This document shows positions 4,647 through 12,226 of a DNA stretch of 32,377 nt, in pieces. The translations under genes and the position numbers were made by a program. Where the stretch lies: IMG/VR virus record IMGVR_UViG_3300042544_001039, positions 1 to 32,377 of that record; one strand, written 5' to 3'. The stretch is from a virus. Below the pieces are notes generated by a model, which ran no database searches, was not told the DNA's origin, and saw nothing but the letters and a program-made list of their open reading frames with translations. Position 1 is the first letter of the stretch, and each line of letters opens with the position of its first letter.

Positions 4647-6899
4647 ATGGACGAACAAAAACTATTAAAATTTCTGGAGTATTTCTCAATCATTACAATT
4701 GGAGAAGACAAAGTTCCAAACTTTCCATGGAAAGAACAACAACAAACAAAGTTATCAGAGGAACAATTTTTAAGGCAATTAAAAACACCCACAACAACGG
4801 GCGTTGGAATTGTTACGGGTTTTGAATTTCTTGAAGTCATCGATATTGATACTAAAGTATTCAGCACACAATATGAAAAAGATGAGTTTTGGAATGAATT
4901 TTATCAAACCTTAAAAGATAATATTGTAGACTTTGAACAAAAGTTTGTTGTTTATCAAACCAAGTCAGGGGGGTATCACATTCTTTACAAATCAAAACGA
5001 GTGCAAGGAAATACCAAAATTTCTAAACTTAAAGGGCATAAAGAGGCGATTATAGAAACTAGGGGAAACGGTGGGTATGTTTTTATCTATCCTGAAAAAA
5101 AGTATGGTAAACTTTCTTATTTTGATATTGACTTTGTAACTGATTTGGATAGAGAAATACTTTGGTCTATTGCTAAGATTTACGATCATGTAGAAGACAA
5201 ACCAATAGAGCCAAAAAAAGAACCTAAAATTTATAATGAAGACGAGGTAACACCGTGGGAAGATTTTAACAATAAAACAGATATTTGGGACGTAATCCAG
5301 AATGAATTTTTTATTCCAAGGAACGGACAAAAATCTAAATACTACCTAGTCAAAAGGCACGGTGCAGAATCAGCACATAGTGGATATGTATTTAAAGATT
5401 CTGGTTGCTTGTATCTATTTACAACGGGAACAATTTACCCAAATGAAAAGTTAATCAGTCCTTTCATTGCATACGCTTATAAGTATCACAACGGGGATTT
5501 TTCAGAAGCTGGAAAAGATTTATACGAACAAGGTTTTGGAAGTAGGTTAAAAAAGAAAATCAAAGAAATTGAGCCAAAAATACCTAAAGAGATTCAAGTT
5601 GAAAACATTTCTTTTCCGATTGATATTTTCCCTAAAGAAATTCAATTTTACCTAACTGAATGCGCTACTAAATTAGATTCAAATATTGACTTTATGGGCG
5701 TGTCAATGCTTTGGTTAATATCGGTATGTATTGGAAATTCATTTGAGATTGAAGTTAAAAAAGGCTGGATTGAAAACGGGGTGCTTTGGGTTGCGGTTGT
5801 TGGTAAAGCTGGTATTGGTAAAACACCAAGCATAAACAACGTTATTTTTCCTTTGATGAAATCTAATTCAAAAGAGATTAAACGCTACATTCAAGAATCA
5901 GAAAAATATAATCACTACCAATCTTTGAGTAAAAAAGAGAAAGAAGACTATCCTGAAGTATTCGAGCCTAAGAAAACGCAATTTATTGCAAATGATATTA
6001 CACTTGAGGCACTTGTAGATTTACACCAAGAAAGCGACAATGCGGTTGGAGTATTTAAAGATGAGTTAGCTGGTTGGCTAAAAGATATGAATAAATATAG
6101 GGCTGGTTCCGATCTAGAATTTTGGTTAAGCTGCTGGAGTGGAAAATCAGTTTCAATGAATAGAAAAACCGCAAAAAGTTCATTTGTTGAAAAGCCATTT
6201 ATACCTGTTTTGGGAGGTATTCAGCCCTCAATATTTACATCATTTTCAACTGAAGAAAATAAGGAAAACGGATTTATGGATAGAATGTTACTTTCATTTC
6301 CAGATGCAAGTGTTGACGTTTATAACGATGACGAACTAGACTACCAAACCATCAAATGGTATTCTGAAAATATTACACAATTTTACCAAGGTATCAAAAG
6401 ATTAGTTACAAGAAATGAAGACGGGGATATTATAGCGACTAGGGTAAAATTTAGCATTGAAGCTAAAAAAGAATGGGTACGAATATTCAACAAAATAACA
6501 CATTCACAAAATAACGAGAATGAAAACGAGTATTTAAAATCAATGTACCCAAAGCAAAAAAGTTACATTCCTAGGTTTGCACTTTTGATAAATTGCTTTG
6601 AAAGTTTTTTTAGTGATAATGTTGGACAAATGGAGATTACAAAAGATTCAATATTGAAAGCTGAAAAATTAAGCGATTATTTCGTGTTAAACGCTCGTAA
6701 AATTAAACTTGAAAGTACAGAAGCCAACGAGATACGAAACGCTATTAAAAAAGCAGAAACACCAATTGATAAGATTAAAGCAATTTATTTGCAAGATGCA
6801 GATTTTAACCGCTCAAAAGTTGCTGAAATGTTAGGCATTTCAAGGCAGTACATTCAACAAATTATTAAAAAAATTGAAGACAATGAAAAAAACGCTTAG
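4647..6899 (+). CDS. PrimPol / DUF3987 primase-helicase (replication initiator)
   Basis: This is a 750-residue protein counted from the ATG at 4647. The N-terminal part resembles a bifunctional primase-polymerase domain: D66-I-D68 followed by SGGYH at 107-111, the metal- and nucleotide-binding motifs of that fold. The C-terminal part is of the DUF3987 helicase-like ATPase family, with Walker A GKAGIGKT at 386-393, the segment VFKDELAGWLKDM and a later VLGGIQPSIF. The extreme C-terminus carries an HTH-like MLGISRQYIQQII. The protein probably primes and unwinds DNA at the adjacent repeat region. An in-frame ATG at 4596 lies inside the terminator hairpin and is disfavoured. Its 3' end overlaps the helicase gene by 17 bases. 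Confidence 0.88.
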   Translation: MDEQKLLKFLEYFSIITIGEDKVPNFPWKEQQQTKLSEEQFLRQLKTPTTTGVGIVTGFEFLEVIDIDTKVFSTQYEKDEFWNEFYQTLKDNIVDFEQKFVVYQTKSGGYHILYKSKRVQGNTKISKLKGHKEAIIETRGNGGYVFIYPEKKYGKLSYFDIDFVTDLDREILWSIAKIYDHVEDKPIEPKKEPKIYNEDEVTPWEDFNNKTDIWDVIQNEFFIPRNGQKSKYYLVKRHGAESAHSGYVFKDSGCLYLFTTGTIYPNEKLISPFIAYAYKYHNGDFSEAGKDLYEQGFGSRLKKKIKEIEPKIPKEIQVENISFPIDIFPKEIQFYLTECATKLDSNIDFMGVSMLWLISVCIGNSFEIEVKKGWIENGVLWVAVVGKAGIGKTPSINNVIFPLMKSNSKEIKRYIQESEKYNHYQSLSKKEKEDYPEVFEPKKTQFIANDITLEALVDLHQESDNAVGVFKDELAGWLKDMNKYRAGSDLEFWLSCWSGKSVSMNRKTAKSSFVEKPFIPVLGGIQPSIFTSFSTEENKENGFMDRMLLSFPDASVDVYNDDELDYQTIKWYSENITQFYQGIKRLVTRNEDGDIIATRVKFSIEAKKEWVRIFNKITHSQNNENENEYLKSMYPKQKSYIPRFALLINCFESFFSDNVGQMEITKDSILKAEKLSDYFVLNARKIKLESTEANEIRNAIKKAETPIDKIKAIYLQDADFNRSKVAEMLGISRQYIQQIIKKIEDNEKNA

Positions 6900-8124
6900 A
6901 GATTATCAGCAACAAAATGCAATAGAGTGCGCACATATTTTGAAATCGAATAAGCTAGTTTATTTGCAACATTCAGTACGCACAGGTAAAACCGCAACAG
7001 CATTACAAACGGTTCGACTAAATGTTTTTAAAAACGTATTATTTTTAACAAAAAAGAAAGCGATTTCAAGTATTGAGCAAGATTATAATGATTTTGAATT
7101 TTATGATTATTTTCACTTGACAGTCATTAATTACGAATCAATACACAAATTAACCTTAAATAATTTTGATTGCATTATACTCGATGAAAACCATGTTAAT
7201 TCAGCATTCCCAAAACCATCGCAAAGAACAAAACAAATAAAGCAACTATTCGGACATTTGCCTATGATCATGTTATCAGGTACTCCAGCGACTGAAAGCA
7301 GTTCACAATGGTATCACTCTTTTTGGATGTCAAATTACAGCCCGTTTAGACAATACGCTAATTTTTATAAATGGTCTAGGGACTTTGTAAATGTTACTGA
7401 AAGGAATTTAGGGTACGGATTAATAAAAGATTATAGTAAAGGTATTGATGAAAAAATTAATAATTCAATCAAACATTTACTGCATAAATTCACTCAAGAA
7501 AATGCGGGTTTTGAATCAAAGGTTACTAAAAATATTCTTTATTGCGAAATGCACCCTCAAACAGATTCAATAATTCACAAGCTAAAAAAAGATAAGGTAC
7601 TTGTAGGCAAAGAATATACAATTTTAGCAGACACAGCCGTCAAACTTCAAAACAAATTACATCAACTTTATTCAGGAACTGTAAAATTTGAGTGTGGTCA
7701 TTCAATGGTAACAGACTATTCAAAAGCGGTTTTTATTAAAGATAAATTTCCAGACTGTAAGATAGCGATTTTCTATTATTTCAAAGAGGAATATAAAATG
7801 CTGAAAACTATTTTTGAAGATAAATTGACGGATTCACTAGACGAATTTAATACAACTGATAAATCAATAGCACTGCAACAATACGCGGGTGCGGAGGGAA
7901 TTTCATTAGCTAAGGCAGACGCTTTGATATTTTTAAACTTTGGATTCAGTGGATCAAAATTTATTCAGTCAATCGATAGACTTACAACGATAAACAGAAA
8001 GCAAAATAATATCTTTTTTGTATTCGGATTAGGTGGTATTGAACAGAAAGTTTATAATTCAGTCAGTCAGAAACAAACGTACACCACAAACCAATTTAAA
8101 AAAGATTATGAGTTTTCAAAGTAA
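6883..8124 (+). CDS. SNF2-like superfamily 2 DNA helicase
   Basis: This is a 413-residue SF2 helicase. Motif I is VRTGKT at 32-37, motif II is the variant DENH at 101-104 instead of DEAH or DEXH, and motif III is SGTPA. Towards the C-terminus come GAEGISL and a motif VI region, QSIDRLTTINR at 362-372. The compact size without insertions matches phage SNF2-like proteins that pair with a VRR-NUC nuclease. Start is ATG 6883; an in-frame TTG at 6874 is less likely. It overlaps the preceding gene by 17 and the nuclease gene by 17 bases. Role is replication, recombination or fork restart; the exact substrate is unknown. Confidence 0.88.
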   Translation: MKKTLRDYQQQNAIECAHILKSNKLVYLQHSVRTGKTATALQTVRLNVFKNVLFLTKKKAISSIEQDYNDFEFYDYFHLTVINYESIHKLTLNNFDCIILDENHVNSAFPKPSQRTKQIKQLFGHLPMIMLSGTPATESSSQWYHSFWMSNYSPFRQYANFYKWSRDFVNVTERNLGYGLIKDYSKGIDEKINNSIKHLLHKFTQENAGFESKVTKNILYCEMHPQTDSIIHKLKKDKVLVGKEYTILADTAVKLQNKLHQLYSGTVKFECGHSMVTDYSKAVFIKDKFPDCKIAIFYYFKEEYKMLKTIFEDKLTDSLDEFNTTDKSIALQQYAGAEGISLAKADALIFLNFGFSGSKFIQSIDRLTTINRKQNNIFFVFGLGGIEQKVYNSVSQKQTYTTNQFKKDYEFSK

Positions 8125-8392
8125 ATTGATAGCTAAGTATAAAAAGCAAGGTTACATAGTTTTAAAATCAATTAGAATGAATGAAAACGGATTTCCAGAT
8201 TTACAACTACTTAAAGATTCAAAGAGTATTTTTATTGAGGTTAAGGAAAACGCAGATACATTAAAAGAGTTGCAAAAGTATCAGATTGATAGATTAATTT
8301 CTAAGGGGTTTACGGCATTTTGTCTTCACGAATCAAAGGGCATTATTTATCCAATCGACAGCGAGATAGAGAAATTTAAAGAATATTTATGA
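8108..8392 (+). CDS. VRR-NUC domain nuclease
   Basis: This 94-residue protein is a minimal VRR-NUC nuclease (PD-(D/E)XK superfamily). The catalytic core is readable: GFPD with D31, then FIEVK with E44 and K46, and the QKYQIDRLISKG helix. Stand-alone VRR-NUC proteins act on branched DNA and often accompany SNF2 helicases in phages, which is exactly the order here. The start is ATG 8108, inside the 3' end of the helicase gene; an upstream in-frame start would only add out-of-frame helicase sequence. It overlaps the next gene by four bases. Confidence 0.88.
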   Translation: MSFQSKLIAKYKKQGYIVLKSIRMNENGFPDLQLLKDSKSIFIEVKENADTLKELQKYQIDRLISKGFTAFCLHESKGIIYPIDSEIEKFKEYL

Positions 8393-9237
8393 AAACAGTT
8401 AATTCAATTAGCGGTGGTAAAACTTCCGCATATTTAGCAAAACATTTTCCATCCGACATAAATATATTTTCACTTGTAAGAATTGAAGACACTGATAACC
8501 TTTGGATGAAAGGTAAAGACGAAAAAACACGACAATTAGTTTCGGATAAAATAGGAAAAGAATTTATTGCAACTGCTGAAATGGATGAAATAATTTATAC
8601 AATTTTAGACCTTGAACAATTTATAGGACAAAAAATAGATTGGATTTCAGGAGATACATTTGAGCAAATTATTAAAAATGCTGGAAACTATTTGCCAAAT
8701 AAAATGAATCGTTTTTGTACTGTAAAAATGAAAATTGAACCTATATTTAACTTTCTTAAAGAACAAAATTCTATTCCATGCGAGATGCGTATAGGATATA
8801 GACCAAACGAAAAGGAACGAGCAGAAAATATGCTTGCAAGGGCAAGTGAAGATGGCTTTGAATATTTTAAAACTATAATAGGAAAAAGAAAAAGTCAAAA
8901 TAAATGGGGTTTAGTTCCTTATCGAAAAGCAAAATTTCCTTTAATAGATGAAAATATTACAAAAGATGTTATTTACAACTATTGGAACGATAAGCCAGTT
9001 CGATTTGCTTATAGAAATAATTGCGTAGGTTGCGTTAATCGTAATCCTTTAATGATTTCGCACATGGTAGGAAAAGATATTGATAAGGTTAAATGGTTTG
9101 AAAAGCAAGAAATAAAAACGGGTAACACTTTTTTATCTGAAGCTAATTTTACAAGTATTTTAAAGTACAATTTACAAGGAAATTTATTTGAAGATGATGA
9201 TTTTTCAAGTTGCGATAGTGGATATTGTGGAATTTAA
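8389..9237 (+). CDS. PAPS-reductase-like / adenine nucleotide alpha-hydrolase family protein
   Basis: This 282-residue protein begins with the PP-loop SGGKTSAYLAKHF (residues 7-19), which binds ATP in the PAPS reductase/ATP sulfurylase fold. It carries cysteines at about 110 (RFCT), 131 (PCEM), 212 and 215 (NNCVGC) and a C-terminal CDSGYC (275 and 280), suggesting metal or Fe-S binding. Metabolic sulfate reduction is improbable in a phage lacking other sulfur genes. Related proteins such as DndC act in DNA phosphorothioation, and stand-alone phage members are unexplained. It ends the replication operon, so a role in DNA modification or in defence evasion is plausible but unproven. Confidence 0.82.
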   Translation: MKTVNSISGGKTSAYLAKHFPSDINIFSLVRIEDTDNLWMKGKDEKTRQLVSDKIGKEFIATAEMDEIIYTILDLEQFIGQKIDWISGDTFEQIIKNAGNYLPNKMNRFCTVKMKIEPIFNFLKEQNSIPCEMRIGYRPNEKERAENMLARASEDGFEYFKTIIGKRKSQNKWGLVPYRKAKFPLIDENITKDVIYNYWNDKPVRFAYRNNCVGCVNRNPLMISHMVGKDIDKVKWFEKQEIKTGNTFLSEANFTSILKYNLQGNLFEDDDFSSCDSGYCGI

Positions 9238-9277
9238 AGAATATTTATAAAATATTAGTTTATTAAAATAATAGTAT

Positions 9278-9285
9278 TATATTTG
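9278..9285 (+). promoter_or_regulatory. -7 box upstream of the 9304 gene cluster
   Basis: TATATTTG matches TAnnTTTG and is followed by CTGAAATATTTAAACGAA, like the other phage promoter regions. The upstream spacer has only TTAG near the -33 position. The box ends 18 nt before the ATG at 9304 in a 66-bp intergenic gap, so it likely starts the next operon. Confidence 0.65.
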
Positions 9286-9303
9286 CTGAAATATTTAAAC
9301 GAA

Positions 9304-9453
9304 ATGAAGAACGACAGAAACGCTGGAAGAAAAAAAGTAAAAGATGCGGTTATGGTGCAAGCCAAAGTGACTGCGAAATACGCTGACGAATATAAAAAGT
9401 TGGCGGAGAATTATCGAGAGTACGAAACTAAAAAATCAAGTGATGCAAAATGA
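9304..9453 (+). CDS. Small basic protein, possible ribbon-helix-helix-like
   Basis: This 49-residue protein starts with MKNDRNAGRKK, a lysine/arginine-rich head seen at the front of many small Bacteroidetes phage proteins of the ribbon-helix-helix type. A short beta/helix segment follows (VKDAVMVQAKVTAKYADEYKKL) and a charged tail. It is first behind a good promoter, as expected for a small regulator. The sequence is too short to prove a fold. Its stop overlaps the start region of the next gene. Confidence 0.6.
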   Translation: MKNDRNAGRKKVKDAVMVQAKVTAKYADEYKKLAENYREYETKKSSDAK

Positions 9454-9652
9454 ATTATTAATCGCAACGGTTGTTGTAATGTTAACGATCTTATTTGGAG
9501 CAATTATCATATCCGAAAACATTAGACCAAAGTACGAAATTAAATATTTGCGTGGTTGGTGGGTAATTAGAGATGTAAAGACTAAAACGCATTTAAGACG
9601 TTTCAGCACTAACGAGCAAGCGATAGAGTGGTATAACGAAAACTGTTTGTAA
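9443..9652 (+). CDS. Small single-span membrane protein
   Basis: This 69-residue protein has a hydrophobic N-terminal helix (LLIATVVVMLTILFGAIII, about residues 5-23), followed by a polar domain rich in Trp and Arg (YLRGWWVIRDVKTKTHLRR). A GTG three bases upstream could also be the start; ATG 9443 is preferred. It probably sits in the inner membrane with the C-terminal part in the cytoplasm. Function is unknown; small phage membrane proteins often affect superinfection or host envelope functions. Confidence 0.7.
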   Translation: MQNELLIATVVVMLTILFGAIIISENIRPKYEIKYLRGWWVIRDVKTKTHLRRFSTNEQAIEWYNENCL

Positions 9653-9653
9653 G

Positions 9654-9866
9654 ATGAAAAAAGGTAGTTACTGGTTTTCTTTCTTGAGCGAGAAAGAACA
9701 AAAGGAATTTAGAGAGAATGTAAAAAATGCGGGAGTTGATTTTTCAGAGTTAATGAATGACGAATACAGGTTGTTTGAATATTTTATTACACTTGCATTT
9801 TGGTACGATGAAACACCGCAAGGTCATGACTATTGGTTTAATATTGCTAAACGTGATGTACAATGA
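9654..9866 (+). CDS. Hypothetical protein, 70 residues
   Basis: This acidic and aromatic-rich small protein has a helical first half (FLSEKEQKEFRENVKN) and a pattern of Phe, Tyr and Trp in the second half (FEYFITLAFWYDETP). No family was recognised. It begins one base after the previous stop and overlaps the next gene by four bases (ATGA), so it is part of the small-gene operon. Confidence 0.6.
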   Translation: MKKGSYWFSFLSEKEQKEFRENVKNAGVDFSELMNDEYRLFEYFITLAFWYDETPQGHDYWFNIAKRDVQ

Positions 9867-10057
9867 TTAGTATAGCACAATTACAGTCTTTGGAGTTTGA
9901 ATATGAAGAAATGTTAGATACATGGTCCTTTAAAGATATTTTAATATATTTTGTTGACGGTGAAAAGGTAGTTGATTTAAACGCTTTCCAATTGTACGGA
10001 ATAAGAGATATTAGGGATTTACGAAAATTAATTGAGTTAGTTTATGGAAAAGAATGA
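9863..10057 (+). CDS. Hypothetical acidic protein, 64 residues
   Basis: This small protein has acidic helical parts (LEFEYEEMLDTWSFKDI) and a C-terminal helix with YGIRDIRDLRKLIELV. It has no cysteine or membrane segment. It overlaps the genes on both sides, by four and 14 bases, supporting translational coupling. No function can be inferred beyond membership of the small-gene cluster. Confidence 0.6.
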   Translation: MISIAQLQSLEFEYEEMLDTWSFKDILIYFVDGEKVVDLNAFQLYGIRDIRDLRKLIELVYGKE

Positions 10058-10343
10058 AATTAAATTAAATAATTTTAAACTTATAAATGAAAAACTTTTT
10101 GTTCAATATGCTTCAATTTTGCACATGTATAAAGTTGATAAATTTCAAGCAAGATTATTAAATACTAAATACGATATTAGTATATATTGGTGTTCATTTA
10201 AAAGAGATGGTGAAGAATTTGATTCATACTTAGCAGATTTAGGGTATGGAGAAAATGAACAAATGATAGGTTCAAAATTATTTCAGGCAATACATAATGT
10301 ATTTAAAGAATTAGATTTAAATTTTGGTGATGAGAAAATTTAA
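10044..10343 (+). CDS. Hypothetical protein, 99 residues
   Basis: This protein starts with MEKNEIKLNNFKLINEKLF, then has a helical/beta mix with YASILHMYKVDKFQARLL and a final helical FQAIHNVFKELDLNF. It is locally very AT-rich. No family was recognised. Its start lies within the last codons of the preceding gene and its end overlaps a tiny membrane-protein gene by 14 bases. Confidence 0.6.
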   Translation: MEKNEIKLNNFKLINEKLFVQYASILHMYKVDKFQARLLNTKYDISIYWCSFKRDGEEFDSYLADLGYGENEQMIGSKLFQAIHNVFKELDLNFGDEKI

Positions 10344-10449
10344 CAGAAACGAACCGCTTGGTAAAAACTTTGAGCGTATTATGTACGGGGTGGCAATAGT
10401 GGTTATTATTGCGATAGTTGCGAAATGTAGTGGCGTAATGCCGAAATAG
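10330..10449 (+). CDS. Tiny single-span membrane protein (39 residues)
   Basis: The ORF encodes 39 residues: a basic N-terminus (MRKFNRNEPLGKNFER), then a clear transmembrane helix (VAIVVIIAIVAKC, about residues 21-33) and a short tail. It overlaps the previous gene by 14 bases in another frame. Its positive-inside pattern suggests an N-in orientation. No family was recognised. It could be a holin-like, antiholin or envelope-stress peptide, but it is far from the probable lysis cassette. Confidence 0.6.
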   Translation: MRKFNRNEPLGKNFERIMYGVAIVVIIAIVAKCSGVMPK

Positions 10450-10473
10450 AAAATAATTTGTAAATTTGAGAAT

Positions 10474-10803
10474 ATGAATATCGATCAAATATTTCAAGAA
10501 GCTAGAGAAAGAATAAATACACATATCGAAATGTTGTATATTCAAGCATTGAGTAAAATTCAATCAAAGGAATCTAGCAAAGAAGTTACTGAAAAAATGA
10601 TTGAGAATTACCTAAAAAAAAGAGGGTATATTCAAAATACACTTTCAGGAGAAAAAGTATTTACAAAGGATTTTGTAGTTGTTAAAATTCTTGATAATGA
10701 AGTTGAACTTTGGCACGATTATCCAGGTTGTGCATCTTTATTTGTGGATAATAGTTTATTAACCGGCTTACCAATTAGCCTTAATTACATGGAAAGAATA
10801 TGA
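10474..10803 (+). CDS. Hypothetical protein, 109 residues
   Basis: The N-terminal half is a charged helix with IFQEARERINTHIEMLYIQAL, then a KMIENYLKKRGYIQNTLSGE segment that could be a small wing or turn. The second half is beta-like and ends in NYMERI. The family is unknown. It is separated from the upstream gene by 24 bases and overlaps the lipoprotein gene by four bases (ATGA), so it is probably co-translated with it. Confidence 0.6.
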   Translation: MNIDQIFQEARERINTHIEMLYIQALSKIQSKESSKEVTEKMIENYLKKRGYIQNTLSGEKVFTKDFVVVKILDNEVELWHDYPGCASLFVDNSLLTGLPISLNYMERI

Positions 10804-11039
10804 AAAGAGTAATTTTATTTGCATCGTTGCTAGTTTTGGCATCTTGCAAGAAAGAAGAAAAAGAAGAAACGCTTTGTAATTGTGGACTTCTTAAAATGAA
10901 AAAGGAAACAGATAGAGTTTTTATTCTGCAAAATGTTTGCTCCGAAAATCTGAAAGTGATTTATAACATTCCCGAAGCGCAGTATAATTCTACGCCACTA
11001 GGGCAAGCGGTTTGCATTGACACATTGACAACATGGTAG
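10800..11039 (+). CDS. Phage-encoded lipoprotein with probable surface-export signal
   Basis: This 79-residue protein has a clear type II signal peptide: basic MKR start, hydrophobic VILFASLLVLAS, and lipobox L-A-S-C with Cys16 as the lipidated residue. After Cys16 comes KKEEKEE. A charged run right behind the lipid cysteine is typical of Bacteroidetes lipoprotein export signals that send lipoproteins to the outside of the outer membrane. The mature part is short with cysteines (CNCG, VC, VC). The best guess is a surface lipoprotein that blocks receptors or superinfection. That role is inference; the lipoprotein signal itself is seen. Confidence 0.85.
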   Translation: MKRVILFASLLVLASCKKEEKEETLCNCGLLKMKKETDRVFILQNVCSENLKVIYNIPEAQYNSTPLGQAVCIDTLTTW

Positions 11040-11269
11040 TAGCTTTAAAAGTATTCTTAATAGCGTGGTTCATTAGGCATTTTGAACCAATCCGTGACAG
11101 ATTGGAACGTTTATACTTAATCAAACGTCTAGAGAAAGTAATCGACATTGTAACATGTTTTAAGTGCTTATCATTTTGGAGTGTTTTAATTGTTACATGG
11201 AATATTTATTATGCTATCTTTGCATCGTTAATAGCTTATTTATATGATTCTATCACAGAACGAGATTGA
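11033..11269 (+). CDS. Membrane protein with CxxC-LSFW motif
   Basis: This 78-residue protein has two hydrophobic stretches, VVALKVFLIAWFI near the N-terminus and WSVLIVTWNIYYAIFASL in the second half. Between them lies a charged loop and the motif CFKCLSFWS. A CxxCxSFW signature is seen in small phage membrane proteins of the DUF1360 type, of unknown function. Its start overlaps the lipoprotein gene by seven bases. The two may form an envelope-directed unit. Location in the inner membrane is likely. Confidence 0.7.
   Translation: MVVALKVFLIAWFIRHFEPIRDRLERLYLIKRLEKVIDIVTCFKCLSFWSVLIVTWNIYYAIFASLIAYLYDSITERD
11215..11222 (+). promoter_or_regulatory. Possible -7 box upstream of the regulator and packaging genes
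   Basis: TATCTTTG matches TAnnTTTG, with TTG at 11190-11192, giving a 22-bp spacer that is longer than optimal. The box is inside the end of a coding gene, so it may be chance in AT-rich DNA. It is of interest because it precedes the sigma-like gene and the late genes, for which no clearer promoter is visible. Confidence 0.25.
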
Positions 11270-11435
11270 TACTTGGCAGACGCACCCAAGTGATTCAAAA
11301 AAGGATATGTTGACTTGTCAGCGTATCTTTTTGGCGTATAATATGGACGCTGAATATTACTGTATGTGTAGTAAGACAAAGCGAAAAATTAAGCGTGTTC
11401 AGTTTAATGAATGGTATGCAAAAAACGCAAATTGA
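11244..11435 (+). CDS. Hypothetical protein, 63 residues
   Basis: This small, mildly basic protein has scattered cysteines (LTCQR, YYCMCSKTK) that could bind a metal but show no standard zinc-finger spacing. It ends with KIKRVQFNEWYAKNAN. It overlaps the membrane protein gene by 26 bases and the sigma-like gene by about 29 bases, in different frames, so this region is unusually compressed. Function is unknown. Confidence 0.6.
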   Translation: MILSQNEIDTWQTHPSDSKKDMLTCQRIFLAYNMDAEYYCMCSKTKRKIKRVQFNEWYAKNAN

Positions 11436-11940
11436 TAACTACGTAAATGAAAATTATCAGTTACTTTTAAAAGTTTCTAGCGACTTTGTGCGACGAAAAA
11501 AAAGAAATTTTGATCCTGAAATAGTAATTAGTGAAGCGTATATTCACGTCTTAAAATGCAAGGATAAAATTGAAACAGTCGGACAACTGCAATCGTATTT
11601 TTTTAGTAAAATAAACCTAGAAATTTGCAAACAAAACAGCGTAACGAATTACCAGTTCAAAGAAAGACATTCGGAGTTGATAGGTATCGAAAGACAAGAA
11701 GAAAATAATATCCTATTAGAGATAGAACACGACATTAAACGCAACAGCCAAAAAGCACAAATCGAAGCGTATAGGCTAAATTTGAAATGTAGTATAAAAA
11801 AGATTATCTTTGAAGCGTATTTTGTAAAGAGATACAGAACAGTAAGGGATTTCGCTAAATACTTCAATCTAAGCAAGCAAACAGCGAATGATTTAATAAA
11901 TGAAATGAAACAAGAAATAAGAAATTATGGCAAAATTTAA
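11407..11940 (+). CDS. Sigma-70-like putative transcription regulator
   Basis: This is a 177-residue protein from ATG 11407 (ATG 11416 also possible). Residues about 15-55 read like a sigma region 2 core: LLLKVSSDFVRRKK, then PEIVISEAYIHVLK, matching the pattern of a small ECF-type sigma-2 domain. The C-terminus has a helix-turn-helix-like DFAKYFNLSKQTANDLINEM, matching region 4. The spacer between them is longer than usual. It lies immediately upstream of the packaging and virion genes, so I infer a phage-encoded late-transcription regulator. An alternative is a terminase-small-subunit-type DNA binder, but a separate TerS candidate follows. Confidence 0.6.
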   Translation: MNGMQKTQIDNYVNENYQLLLKVSSDFVRRKKRNFDPEIVISEAYIHVLKCKDKIETVGQLQSYFFSKINLEICKQNSVTNYQFKERHSELIGIERQEENNILLEIEHDIKRNSQKAQIEAYRLNLKCSIKKIIFEAYFVKRYRTVRDFAKYFNLSKQTANDLINEMKQEIRNYGKI

Positions 11941-12226
11941 AGAAGAATTTGAGAATTGTATAGTTACAGTAAATTCAAAAGCAATTGGAAAAATCCAAAT
12001 TAACACAGCAGAAGTAAATCCTAATCATTGGGCAAACATTAAAGAGTTTGGATTTATGTTTGAGGAAGAAACATCACAGAGTGTCATCAATGATACTCCG
12101 TCAAATGAAAACAACGGTTTAGTGGCTGACAGTTACGCAGATTTCACATTGAACGAATTACGCGAACGTTTCCCGAATATCAAAGCGACAAGTAAGAAAG
12201 CGTTTATCGAACAAATTGAGGAGTAA
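11927..12226 (+). CDS. Small protein with HeH/SAP-like C-terminus
   Basis: This is a 99-residue protein. The N-terminal 50 residues are beta-like (CIVTVNSKAIGKIQINTAEV, then HWANIKEFGFMFEEE), followed by an acidic, Asn-rich linker and a C-terminal helix-extension-helix type segment TLNELRERFPNIKA. HeH/SAP/LEM-type tails of this kind bind DNA or ends of virion proteins and often occur in small proteins beside terminase genes. It overlaps the sigma-like gene by 14 bases and ends on the first base of the TerS start. A packaging or head-tail function is possible. Confidence 0.6.
   Translation: MAKFKEEFENCIVTVNSKAIGKIQINTAEVNPNHWANIKEFGFMFEEETSQSVINDTPSNENNGLVADSYADFTLNELRERFPNIKATSKKAFIEQIEE

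Noticed and set aside
8033-8107. Longer start for the VRR-NUC gene
   Set aside because: The extra 25 residues are only the out-of-frame end of the helicase gene; ATG 8108 gives a standard compact VRR-NUC.
10461-10468. TAAATTTG -7 match before the 10474 gene
   Set aside because: It ends only five bases before the start codon and has no -33 element; random matches to TAnnTTTG are expected in such AT-rich DNA.
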